44,998 bases of DNA from Basidiobolus meristosporus CBS 931.73 (GCA_002104905.1 MCFE01000687.1:1-44998), one strand, 5' to 3'. Shown: positions 20,358 to 29,689, counted from the stretch's first letter. Numbers and translations are program-made. Notes: generated by a model not told the origin, from the sequence alone.

Positions 20358-22230
20358 CAAGCTTAAAAAGTCACTATATGGTCTCAAACAATCTCTGAGA
20401 GCCTGGAATTGCAAGATAGATTCTTATTTCAAATCTTTGAGTTTCAACAGGAGTAATGCTTACTATAGTATATACTATAAGCCAGATAGAGCAAATCCAG
20501 TTCTATTAGCTCTATATGTGGATGATCTTATTATAGCTGCCAATAACCTAGAAACGTTGGAAGAGACTAAATCCAGCCTATTTAAGGAGTTCAAGATGTC
20601 TAATCTAGGAGAACTTAGTTACTACTTAGGGATTAAGTTCTCCATAAGCAGAAGTACCCAGACTATCACCCCAAGCCAATCCAAGTATATTCAAGATATA
20701 CTAAAGAAGTACCAAATGGAAGACTGTAAACTGGCAGCTACCCCAATGGAGACAAACCTTAACTTGGTCAAAACACAACCAAATCAAGAGAGCTTGGTGC
20801 CATCTGAAAGCTCTGACTTTCCTTATCAGTCTATGGTTGGCAGCTGGATGTATATCATGCTTGGAACACATCCAGATATCTCATATTCAGTGGGAGTTGT
20901 CAGCTAACATAATCAGAACTTTGATCTGATCATATTGCAGCAGTTAAGCGGATTTTTAGATACCTAAAAGGAACTGCTGATATCTGCTTAAGATACACTT
21001 ATAAGGATTCAGAACAGGATCTTGTAGGATACTCTGATGCTGATAGGGGACAAAATTTGGAAGACAGAAGATCCACCACAGGATACACCTTTCTTTACTG
21101 TAAAGGAGCAATTTCATGGAATTTAAGAAAGCAACCAACCATAGCACTTTCTACCACAGAGGCAGAGTACATGGCAGCCTGTGAGGCTACAAAAGAAGCA
21201 ATGTGGTTAAGAAAGCTTTTTACAGATTTAAGCCTATGTCAAAAAACACCTATTACTTTATTTCAATATAATCAAGGATGTATACAATTAGGTAGAAATT
21301 GAACTTTTCATGCTAGAACCAAGCACATAGATATTAGACATCATTTCATATGTGAAGCTATAAGATTTGTTCTGTTGGATAGTGCCACATTGAGTCATGA
21401 GTGCAAAATGATGCCATAGTGTGCCAGAGAGGCCAAGCAAGCCTATACTTGGCCACAGAGTGTGAAACATAGATCTGCATCTTCATGCAAAGCATCACTT
21501 GTGTTTCACCTATGATGCAGGAGAAGATCTATTCCTTGATGTTTTTTTGTGGATCAGTATTGTGCAGAATGTGCAAGAGCACTAAAGGATTGAAGATATA
21601 CATCTGGTACTCAATACCCATGGCACTCTGAATCTAGCTCCTGTGGCTTGTAACATGCCACAAAAATGCATGGCACTATCTTGGTCCACTGGTGCTATCT
21701 AGCACTATATTTAAGTATTAGCCCTAAAGTAAGATCAATACAAAGCACTGATAGTGCCAGATAGTACCAGTGGACCAAGATAGTGCCATGCATTTTTGTG
21801 ACATGATACAAGCCACAGGAGCTAGATTCAGAGTGCCATGGGTATTGAGTACCAGATGCAAATCTTCAATCCTTTAGTGCTCTTGCACATCCTGTACAAC
21901 TTTGACCTAAAAAAAAAGTCAAAAAATGGATTTTCTCCATCACAATGAGTGAAACTCAGGGGCTGCTTTGCATGAAGATGCAGTTCTATGTTTCAAACTC
22001 TGTGGCTAAGTGTAGGCTCACTTGGCCTCCCTGGCATACTATGGCATCATTTGGCACTCATGGCTCAGTGTGGCACTATCCAATGGAACAAGTCTTTAGA
22101 GAATAACTTGGTTAGCTTAGTCTACTTCCCTACAGATGAATTGATTGCAGACATATTTACCAAACCATTAGCTAGAGACAAGTTTGAATATCTTAGGTCA
22201 AAATTAGGACTATTCAGTATGAGCATTTAG
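20358..22230 (+). pseudogene. Copia reverse transcriptase (C-terminal part) and RNase H, interrupted
   Basis: It begins with 'KKSLYGLKQSLRAW', the typical copia 'LYGLKQ..R.W' motif, then 'LYVDDLIIAAN' with the catalytic DD, 'YYLGIKFSISRS' and 'YQSMVGSWMYIMLGTHPDI'. A TAA and a frameshift follow near 20905. RNase H continues with 'STTGYTFLYCKGAISW', 'STTEAEYMAACEATKEAMWL' and 'RTKHIDIRHHF'. The 731-bp foldback element splits it at 21364. The last part (22095-22230) reads 'FPTDELIADIFTKPL', the end of copia pol. The purine tract 'gagtgggag' precedes the 3' LTR. Confidence 0.92.
21364..22094. mobile_element. 731-bp foldback element with Harbinger-type ends
   Basis: The ends are GATTTGTTCTGTTGGATAGTGCCAC and the inverse of GACTTGTTCCATTGGATAGTGCCAC. 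Almost the whole element is one large inverted repeat with arms of about 340 bp meeting near 21720. The flanks are TATAA (21359-21363) and TTTAG (22095-22099). Closing the gap to TATAG restores the copia frame 'EAIENN', as in the related copy at 36490-36510. It carries GTGCCA motifs like the autonomous Harbinger elements and has no gene. Confidence 0.87.
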
Positions 22231-22241
22231 CTGAGTGGGAG

Positions 22242-22436
22242 TGTTGTGAAAATTTGCATTTCCACCTAAATATTCACCTACCTTAGTCACTTATATCATT
22301 ACCTTCATATCCTAGAGAATACTGACTAAATTCCTTGTTGGGATTTACTTAGAATATATTCACCAAAATACCAGGTACCCAGAACATGAAAATTCTCAGA
22401 GTTGTCCAAACAGCCCCAAACTTTACACACATGTTC
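22242..22436 (+). repeat. Copia 3' LTR, left part
   Basis: It starts TGTTGTGAAAATTTG and is cut at 22436 by the element 22437-27027. The remainder of the LTR is at 27032-27185. Together they are 349 bp. Confidence 0.9.
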
Positions 22437-23450
22437 TGTGGTAATGGAAAGTATTCCATTACTACAATATCTCTTAACCAATATTGCACTCATTTCTTTA
22501 TTTTGCTTTTTGCTATTGTAATATGCAAGTGAAAGATCAAGAATTTCCAACTTTGAAGAACAAATGCTCTGGACCCTGACAAGCAATCCACCCAAGAATA
22601 TTATGTCATACAGAACACATAGTAGCCAGCACATGTTTCAAATTACAGCTCATTTGAAGCAGTACTTAAGGAGTTATGACTAAAAGAGTCCAATTACTCT
22701 ATATACTAGACTTGTTCCATTGTACCGTGCCAGGGCGCGCAGCGCAATCCGTGGTTGCAAAGAACAATCGGGCGCGATATTATAGCTACTAGAAGGCAGG
22801 ATTGTTCTTGGACAATTTCGCACTATGCGGGACGATCTCGCACACTATGGCACAATCTGACACAATGAGGTTGGCGCGGATGATCGCGCCAACTCGTAAT
22901 GCTTGCATCACGTGCGCAATCGGATACCGCTATAATGGCAGGTAAAATCCGGTATTTGGATATGTTTCTTTAATGTAAATGGAAATAAATGTGTATCACA
23001 CTATAAACTACACTGATACTTACCATTTTGGTTACCCTCACTCCAATTGGACGGTATCTCAGTGGTTAATTGGTCCAAAAGTATCCTGAAGCTGGCAGCC
23101 CCCAATTGGCTCATTGACTACTGAAAAAGCTACCTGATTCGCCATCAAATATCCCATTTTGCCCATTGAGCAAGTAAATCCCTGATCCTAGTGATTGGGC
23201 AAGGTGTCATAGCTAGCACGCAAGCAATTGTGTAGGTGCAAAACAGATCCAATAGCTGCACTGGTATTACAGATGACGTATATATATGCAGGGTGTTTAT
23301 TTATAGGGGTTCTGTCTCAAATGTGAGATGACCTTGATATTACTTATATCAAAAATTTGATGATCACCGATTTGCGATGACTCGATTCGGATCGCAAAAA
23401 AAAAGGGTTGTTGGGATCATTACAAATGTGAGCAATTCAAAGCGATCGCA

Positions 23451-24692
23451 TCATCTTCTCCTGGGTTTTTTTCTCACAGGGATTACTACTGAAGCATTTG
23501 GTAGTGACTCACTTTGCACACCTATACTACTTCCTGGCTGACTATCATCTTGGCTACTTGTGTATTTGTAGTCAGTATTTTGCCTCCTAGTTGATGAGTG
23601 CAATGCTGCAGCTTGGCCGCGCTGAATTGCTCCGACTGAACCAACTGAACCAACTGAACCGGCCTGTAGTGCCATGTGCTGACGCGTTCTTTTACTTGCC
23701 AAGGGCTCCGGTGGTTGAGTCACTTCATGTTGGTCATCATCAGTCAGTTCACCAGAAGTAACTTGCTGATGGTCAGGCAAAACAGCACGCGCAGGCGTGC
23801 CTTGACGCGTTGAGATGGCCCTTGGCTGAGTTTGATGTGATGCCGCATGTTGACGCAACTCGGTCCGCTCCAATGGACTTGTGTCTAAATGAGCAGTTTG
23901 GCAAGTTCTGGTAGTTTTGCTCTGAAGCACGCGCGTTGACTTGACGCGGGGCGTTCTGGTAAAGGGTGTTGGCGTGGTCTGGACTGATGTGCGCCGGCGC
24001 GCTGTGGTTGCAAGAGATGGTAGGGAATCCAGCGAGGCGTGCTGGCGCAATCTGGACGATGTTGCTTGCGGTCTGTATTCTTCCTCCTGAAGCTCACCAT
24101 CTGATTCCTCAAGGTATTCACTTACCCTCTGTCTGATACTTTGGAGCTGTTGCCTGGATGAGTCCTGTGTATATTGCTCTTGGAAGCCACTTGGCTCTAC
24201 TAATATATCACATAGTACATTAGTCATTTGAGGCAAAAACTCATTCAAAATCTCTTTGGTTCCCAAAGTTGAGGCACAAACAGACGCATCCGGCCGGTAC
24301 TGTGCAAATTGCGTGCAAAATTGTTCCCACGCGGCTTCCTCGTCAAATCCCCTCACTCTCAGCTCATTCTTGATTTCAATACTTGTCTTGTTATATATCT
24401 TTTTACATACATCGGCTGGCATCTTGATGTAGAACTCATGCCACAGCTTTCTACTCAAATTCTTCCATCTTTGTTGACTCTCTGAGGTATCTAGTTCTGC
24501 TAGATTAATCAGTAGTGCCCAAATATCTGTATGAAGGCTCATCATAGACACTAGGGCCATACTAAAATCATTTGGCAAGAACTCAAACGGATCCGACATC
24601 GACTTTTCTGGTCCGGACCGCGCTTGTGAGCTGGGGGATGGGTTTTGTCTGGGTTGTACTAAAGATGAGTTGAGGCTTGGTATGGGGACCAT
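23451..24692 (-). CDS. Harbinger-associated second protein, 413 aa, family not recognised
   Basis: The ORF runs without a break from the ATG at 24692. Residues about 30-150 look helical and include 'WALLINLAEL', 'QRWKNLSRKLWHEFYIKM' and 'CKKIYNKTSIEIKNELRVRG'. The rest is hydrophilic, rich in R, T, S and Q, and probably disordered, with a 'GSVGSVGSVG' repeat near residue 345 and a basic end 'RKKPRRR' that could be a nuclear signal. PIF/Harbinger elements usually encode a Myb/SANT-like partner that helps transposase bind DNA or enter the nucleus. I do not see a regular tryptophan-spaced SANT domain, so the role is an inference from position. The gene has about 40 CpG by eye. Confidence 0.85.
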   Translation of the reverse strand: MVPIPSLNSSLVQPRQNPSPSSQARSGPEKSMSDPFEFLPNDFSMALVSMMSLHTDIWALLINLAELDTSESQQRWKNLSRKLWHEFYIKMPADVCKKIYNKTSIEIKNELRVRGFDEEAAWEQFCTQFAQYRPDASVCASTLGTKEILNEFLPQMTNVLCDILVEPSGFQEQYTQDSSRQQLQSIRQRVSEYLEESDGELQEEEYRPQATSSRLRQHASLDSLPSLATTARRRTSVQTTPTPFTRTPRVKSTRVLQSKTTRTCQTAHLDTSPLERTELRQHAASHQTQPRAISTRQGTPARAVLPDHQQVTSGELTDDDQHEVTQPPEPLASKRTRQHMALQAGSVGSVGSVGAIQRGQAAALHSSTRRQNTDYKYTSSQDDSQPGSSIGVQSESLPNASVVIPVRKKPRRR

Positions 24693-25051
24693 AGCAACGG
24701 ATTTGGATACTTATACAGCAGTATATTGGCATCAACCTGGTCTTATATGAAATATATATGAAAACTAAAGTGAATGTTGAATTTTCCATATATTATGCAT
24801 GATGCATCTTGGATTGCGTTGACACGGATCAGATCACATCAATCGCAGATTTCCTATTTGATTATAGACCTATGATTAAAGCATCAATAAAAGTACCAAG
24901 GCATTGTTTGCGGATGATTTTTGCGACATAATGATGGGATACATGGCAATTGATGGAGATTTAACCATAATGTGTTAAAAATCAGATAAATAACGCAGAT
25001 CGTGCCGAATTGATTCAAACCGCCTCCATACAATCATCCATCAATTTTAAT
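24693..25051. promoter_or_regulatory. Central divergent promoter region of Harbinger copy 3
   Basis: 359 bp between the two divergent ATGs, containing TA-rich runs near 24745-24800. It is collinear with 10553-10911 and includes several CpG that have decayed in copy 2 (18425-18783). Confidence 0.5.
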
Positions 25052-25936
25052 ATGACTTACTCATCTGAATGGTATTTTCTCAACAATCCCATCACTACCA
25101 CTGGATTTCCTTTTGACACACTGGAGGAGATCTATTCCAAGTACTGTGGACCATCAACCCCAATCTACTCAAGGAGATCCCTTGTTAAGCTTCTCTGCTA
25201 TTACAAGAACTATTGCCCTACAAGGTTTCATCCCACCATCCATGGCAACAAAAGTCCTAGAAGCTTTGATTCCCAGCTGACAGCAATGGAGAACCACCTT
25301 GCAGAGGGTATGAATGACTTAGAGCAAGCTTGGAATACTAGGTTCAGAAGCTCCAATAGACTTCCATATCCCAGAGTGTTCAGCAACAGGTTCCATATCA
25401 GGAGTATTTTGGATACCTTCCCAGTGAGGATTAACAGACCTTCTAGAGGGCAGAGGCACTTTTATTCTGGCAAGTACAAGGCACACTGTGTGAAGTTTCA
25501 AGCACTGTCTGACATTGAGGGTAACATCATCTGGTTTAGTGGGCCATTTGCTGGAAGTAGGCATGACAAAGCACTCTGGGTAGAGAATCATCCTGAATTC
25601 AGTAGAGGGGAGAAATGTATGGCAGACTTGGCCTATATAGGAGAGGATTGTCACAGATTAGGATGTATTACAGCTTATAGGAAGCCAAGGAATGGTGTGC
25701 TTAGCAGGAAGCAGAAGCTCTACAATGAGATATTTAATCACTTCAGAGTAAGGGTAGAGCACACATTTGGATATCTGAAGAGATTCAGCATATTGGCAGG
25801 TAAATACAGAGGAAAGTCATATATAGGAGAAAACAGCAGAATAGGTAAAATAGTTAAGATACTTATCAATGCACAGTATGTTCATACAAGAAGACATCCA
25901 CTGAGAGAAATGTGTCTGGAGCATTATGAAGAGTAA
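25052..25936 (+). CDS. PIF/Harbinger-type transposase (DDE_Tnp_4), copy 3
   Basis: A 294-aa protein, very close to that of copy 1. The triad is D121 ('SILDTFPVRI'), D192 ('MADLAYIG') and E236 ('RVEHTFGYLKRF'). The reading frame is open upstream to 25010 but the first ATG is at 25052, the same start as in the other copies. Differences from copy 1 are few (for example 'EWYFLNNP' for 'EWSFLINP'). No CpG occurs in the CDS. With both ORFs and both ends intact, this copy is the likely source of the family in this region. Confidence 0.95.
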   Translation: MTYSSEWYFLNNPITTTGFPFDTLEEIYSKYCGPSTPIYSRRSLVKLLCYYKNYCPTRFHPTIHGNKSPRSFDSQLTAMENHLAEGMNDLEQAWNTRFRSSNRLPYPRVFSNRFHIRSILDTFPVRINRPSRGQRHFYSGKYKAHCVKFQALSDIEGNIIWFSGPFAGSRHDKALWVENHPEFSRGEKCMADLAYIGEDCHRLGCITAYRKPRNGVLSRKQKLYNEIFNHFRVRVEHTFGYLKRFSILAGKYRGKSYIGENSRIGKIVKILINAQYVHTRRHPLREMCLEHYEE

Positions 25937-26123
25937 ATAAAGCAAGGAAAGCACTATTCTGAGCAACATAAGTAAGATTGAGTAAAATTACCAGTAACTG
26001 TATCATACCACTGGCATCATGGTAGAAATTATAGTGCCAGATAGTGCTGTAGAGTGCTAGATTGATCCGGCACTATAAACCGGCTGGCACTATGTGGCAC
26101 TATCCAACGGAACAAGTCTACTA

Positions 26124-27027
26124 TGCCTAATTACTAGGATTACTATGGTGACTTTGATTGCATGTAACTTTTGAACCTGCCAATCAAATCACGTGAAATC
26201 TTTACAGGTGCTGCTCCTATGTTTGATCTGTGCCTCTGCAAGATTTTAGCTTTGTATCACATGTATTGCTTGCGCAATTGCCCAAAAACTTTGATCCTTC
26301 AAAATTTTCATATATATGACTTCCCCAGCTGAAAAATAAAGGCAGAGCCTTTCTTCACAGAATCTCCACATTATGATTACAAGTTTAAAGGTTATAAGAC
26401 TTCCCCTGCATCACTTGCACTGTTGAGTATTTTGACTTTGATTGGAACTACATCAGTAAAGAGACTGCAAAGCTCACAAGAATCCAATCTAAGTTCTACA
26501 AGAAACTACCACTTTTCTGTTGGCAAAGTCCCCTCTAAGAAACCCCTTTACTCAAAAGACACCCCTTCAGTCTAAAGACCCCTTTAGAGACCCCTTTAAG
26601 AAACTCCTTTACTCTAATGAAGCCCCTTTAGGCACCCCTTGAGTGTAAAGTCCACTTTAGAGACTACTACAAGAAGCCCCTTTACTCTAAAGACACCCCT
26701 TTGGGTTAAATGGGAGCTCAGAGTTTCCATATTAGGAAATATCTTCTCAGAAAGGAAAGTGACTTCCAAATAAGGAAAAGTTACTATAAAAGTAAATAAT
26801 CTCATTAGTTGACAGAAAGTCAGAACACTGCTGTAGAAGTGATAAACACTGCCTAAAGTATATTTTGAGCTTAAGATTGAGGAAATTAGTGAAAGTTATA
26901 TCTTCTATTGGTATATCAAACTCTCAATAAACTATTTCAGTATTATCATACTGGAAGTTATTGTATATTGTTGATTAGCCTTTACATTGTAGAACAAGCC
27001 CCAAACTAATCATAATATAATACAACA
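26124..27027. other. Right part of the LTR-like element, no gene
   Basis: No supported ORF. It includes a degenerate simple repeat (26530-26710), a TATA-like 'actataaaag' near 26785 and 'caataaac' near 26925, which would fit promoter and poly(A) signals of an LTR. Confidence 0.4.
26530..26710. repeat. Degenerate tandem repeat of a 'acccctttA' type unit
   Basis: 'CCCCTTTA' or close variants recur about eight times, alternating with 'ctctaaagaca' and 'taagaaac' blocks. The units differ in spacing and sequence, so it is an old tandem array. Confidence 0.75.
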
Positions 27028-27031
27028 GTTC

Positions 27032-27185
27032 TTGGGACCTTCCTTAACCTATTCTACGTGATTGTAATGCCAAGACCAGGTAAAAGTATAAATACTACTT
27101 TTGTATTCAATAAATCATTAAGTGAAAACCACATAATCTACTTGTTCTCCCAATCACTTACAATATCTCCAAGACTCTTACAACA
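27032..27185 (+). repeat. Copia 3' LTR, right part
   Basis: It continues 22242-22436 and ends CTCTTACAACA. It contains 'caataaatc', the likely poly(A) signal of the family. Confidence 0.9.
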
Positions 27186-27202
27186 ACTGTCACCCCACTA
27201 CA

Positions 27203-27790
27203 GCGCAGCCAGTTCAGCTACACCCCAGTGAGGTGGATGAGCTTGCAGAGAAAGGCAACCTGTCTACCACAGTCTCCACATCCTCCATTGCTTACAGAGT
27301 GGAGATCCCACCAGCAGATAAAGTGACAATGTCAGGAACTCAAACATAAACACAATGCCTTCAGTGGAATTTTGGAACATTAATAGGCACACCAAGAGGT
27401 TGCAGCACTTCTTCAAGAGCAGTGCCTAAGAGAATGCACTTGAATATTGCAAAGACTGACAGATGAGGTTCTAGACCTTGCAGTGCTGGCTGAAGACCAT
27501 GATGTATGGGAACCAGTAAATGAATAATGGCATGAAGATATAGGGCTCCTGCCAAAGTCATAGAGACAGAGTGTTACAGCAGAGATATCTACTGAGTGTT
27601 GGATTTTAATGGAGTTACTTGTTGAGTGTGGGGTTGAGCTTAATATTAGTGTATGGTATAGGGACTTGTATTGGTCAATACAATTGGCAATTGAGGTATA
27701 ACAGAAGCTTCAACAGAACTAGATCAATTTGTATGCATGAGAAGTAAGAGAAATGGTTGAGTCAGTAAGTAAGGAGTATGAAAAAGATGT
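27203..27790 (+). pseudogene. Companion-ORF relic, last segment of the split copy
   Basis: After the GCGC duplication the ORF resumes with coding for 'QPVQLHP', then 'EVDELAEKGNLSTTVSTSSI' and 'RVEIPPADKVTMS', matching the end of the ORF at 30381-31571. Degenerate sequence equivalent to 29988-30263 follows. Joined with 5394-6007 and 14361-14761 it forms one gene copy. Confidence 0.72.
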
Positions 27791-27900
27791 TGTAAGAGTC
27801 TTGGAGATATAGGAAGTGTTTGGGTGAACAAGCAGAGTATTTGGTTTTCACTTAATTATTTATTAAATGTAAAAGTAGTGTTTATACATTTACATTTTTA
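27791..27900 (-). repeat. Copia LTR fragment, reverse orientation
   Basis: It starts TGTTGTAAGAGTCTTGG and matches about the first third of the reversed LTR (compare 4205-4320). It then breaks off. Confidence 0.75.
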
Positions 27901-28089
27901 TAGGGTGAGAATAGACTAGGCCAACCAAAATTCATACCAAATTTGGTGCTTAGCTGCTTACTACTACTACCAAGAGTTGCAACTGAATATTTGAACAATA
28001 AGCACTGGCTCAGTACCAGCAAAATACCATAAGAATATTAGCTCAATACCTGCTGAAAATCAGATGAATTTCAACTTTGAGACTTCACC
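27901..28089. other. Unassigned AT-rich DNA
   Basis: No ORF. A short stretch with 'agttgcaactgaata' has a weak echo at 37318-37335. Confidence 0.3.
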
Positions 28090-28575
28090 AAGGGGAGGTG
28101 ATAGAGGTGTGTTAGTTGCAACAGCTGTGCATGTACATAGAGGTCAGTGAGCAGGAGGCCATATTTTGTTATTCCTCTGTATGTGGAATACCCATGGTAG
28201 CAGGGAGTAAGCAAATCTTGATGGATGGCTCTATAGTGGAGCAAGGGGAGATCAAAAATAAAATACCATTTGGTAAGTTGATATGGGGGCATTATACAGA
28301 ACTAGATGTAGGCTGCCATACTGTCATGTTAATGCCAACAGATGTGTGCACAAAGGCTGTCAAATCACTATCAAAGTTTTTTGATATAATGCAGTTGCAA
28401 ACATTGGCCAGTTATGTTTGCTCAAGTGAATGTGAGCCACTCTAGGACCATTGGAATGACATTCAAGTCTTTCCAAAAGATCATATAGACACCATTCAGT
28501 TTATTTCAAAATTTGGGAAACTGTATGGAGACAGGATGTGCAGATACTGTGAGTATTGCAATCAATATGTCAGGT
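28090..28575 (+). pseudogene. Relic of the CACTA/Plavaka-like element tail
   Basis: The frame 28116-28445 contains 'MYIEVSEQEAIFCYSSVCGI', matching 'FVEVCKQEAIVFFDSNYMWN' at 34888-34950 downstream of the Tnp2-like gene. It is a second, decayed copy of that region. No catalytic part is present. Confidence 0.5.
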
Positions 28576-29077
28576 AGAGAATGCAGTATACCAATTGCAA
28601 TGAAGGAACTCAAGTAGCTCAATCTCATAGAGAAGAACTGAGCCATTGCCATATGTAACAGTAGAGTACCACTTTACAGCTTTGAATTACAAGCACAGAA
28701 CCCAAAGTTAAACCCACAGAAAAACCTATTACACTATGGGAGGGAGATACTGTAGTATTTATACCAAGGCCCAAGTATCATATTGCATTGTAGATCCATG
28801 AAGTAATCAAGTGCAATGATGAAGAGTGGTCCAATATTCAAAAGGCTGTAGAAAGTCTGGCACACTATTATCTAAAGGCTGGCATACCTTGAGACCATCA
28901 GGAACTCAAGTCCCAGCAGAATTAGCTTGACCTGCTCCATGAGCATTATACAAGACTCAAATGAGCAAACAGATTTTGGGACAGCATTGATATGATAAGA
29001 ATATATCTAAAGAGTGGCAGAAGCTATCAAATGCAGAAGTATTGGGGGCAACAGCTATTCACCAACAGCTTGCTCAG
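28576..29077 (+). pseudogene. Companion-ORF relic, N-terminal side
   Basis: Stop-ridden frames keep 'RNSSSSIS', 'KPTEKPITLWEGDTVVFIPR', 'LAHYYLKAGIP', 'DLLHEHYTRLK' and 'ANRFWDSIDM', which align in order with the copy at 30381-31571. A copia LTR interrupts it at 29078. Confidence 0.7.
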
Positions 29078-29426
29078 TGTTGCAATATTCTGAGGAGTAT
29101 TGGAAGTGATGTGGAGAACTAGAGGATTTACATGTTATTTACTTTTAAATTTATTGATCAAACGTACGGTATTTGTACTTTTGATAAAGTAGAGCAAACA
29201 ATCATGTAGAGTTTGCTAAAGAAGGTTCCAAGAATAGGTGTGCAAAGTTTGAGGGCTGTGGGACAGCTTTGAGAAAGATTGTAATCTGGGTACCTGATAA
29301 TCTGGTGAGAATATGCTAAGTAAATCCTAACATGATATTTGGTCAGGACAGAATGCTAATCAAAGAATAGGATCTATGTGACTAAGTTAGCATGAATATT
29401 TAGGTGACAACTTAATAATTGCAACA
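29078..29426 (-). repeat. Solo copia LTR, reverse, 349 bp
   Basis: Reverse orientation, TG...CA ends, flanked by CTCAG (29073-29077) and CTCAA (29427-29431). Its body is more diverged than those of the other LTRs. Confidence 0.82.
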
Positions 29427-29660
29427 CTCAAGAGCCTGTCATAAGCAGGTCTGAGACCTCTAACCAGAGGCCAGGAAACATTGGGTAGCCAGAAGAGTGC
29501 AGGTAAGGGAAAAACACGCTGAAGCAGATGCATTGGTGCAGCATTTGTCCAGGAAAATTCTTGGTACATTACAGGAGACACTAAGTCAAAGTAGTAGTAA
29601 GCAACCTTGCTGGGATAAAGGCAAAGGGAAAGGAAAAAAAGTGTACCTGAACCAGACCCT
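29427..29660 (+). pseudogene. Companion-ORF relic continued after the LTR
   Basis: Remnants of 'EPVISRSET', 'REKHAEADALVQHLSRK' and 'GKGK' follow the order of the intact copy. It meets the 3' end of the minus-strand copy head-on near 29660-29690. Confidence 0.6.
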
Positions 29661-29689
29661 ATGAAAAATTATTGAGATGATCCTGTCAA

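Larger units (their letters stand above)
22709..26118 (-). mobile_element. Harbinger-like transposon, copy 3, structurally intact (3410 bp)
   Basis: It is in the opposite orientation to copies 1 and 2. It starts GACTTGTTCCATTGTACC and ends CCAACGGAACAAGTC, with TACTA duplicated exactly at 22704-22708 and 26119-26123. The length equals that of copy 1. Both ORFs are open from start to stop, which makes this the best candidate for an autonomous element. The transposase-proximal end has the cluster of GTGCC/GGCAC motifs. The opposite end is rich in CpG (several GCGC). Confidence 0.95.
22437..27027 (+). mobile_element. LTR-like element of about 1.18 kb, host of Harbinger copy 3
   Basis: It begins TGTGGTAATGG and ends ATACAACA (TG...CA), with GTTC duplicated at 22433-22436 and 27028-27031. 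Joining the flanks restores the copia LTR ('acatgttcttgggacc'). Without Harbinger copy 3 and its TSD it is about 1176 bp. No ORF is visible in 22437-22703 or 26124-27027. It is most likely a solo LTR of an otherwise unseen family, but a non-LTR origin cannot be excluded. Confidence 0.7.
16873..27185 (+). mobile_element. Ty1/copia retrotransposon with internal deletion and nested insertions
   Basis: The 5' LTR starts at 16873 and the split 3' LTR ends at 27185. The flanking pentamers ATTGT (16868-16872) and ACTGT (27186-27190) are a TSD with one change, and joining the flanks restores the end of the inverted-repeat arm. Of the internal part only the end of reverse transcriptase and RNase H remain (20358-22230). 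Gag, protease, integrase, most of RT and the right end of the Harbinger element inserted in the 5' LTR are missing, so one deletion removed all of them. Confidence 0.82.
14762..27202. mobile_element. Long-inverted-repeat (foldback-like) element, about 1.77 kb before later insertions
   Basis: The left end TGTAGTGGGGTCACAGTGAC at 14762 matches the reverse complement of the right end, ...ACTGTCACCCCACTACA, at 27186-27202. The flanking tetramer GCGC is duplicated (14758-14761 and 27203-27206). The left arm runs from 14762 to about 15822 (with a solo LTR inside) and the right arm from about 16183 to 16872 plus 27186-27202. The arms are about 700 bp each around a loop of about 360 bp. Removing the solo LTR and the copia element leaves about 1768 bp. 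I see no coding sequence, so it is probably non-autonomous. Its superfamily is unknown. Confidence 0.8.

Noticed and set aside
23451-24692. Myb/SANT domain in the Harbinger partner protein
   Set aside because: Tryptophans occur but not with the spacing of a SANT or trihelix domain, so I did not name it.
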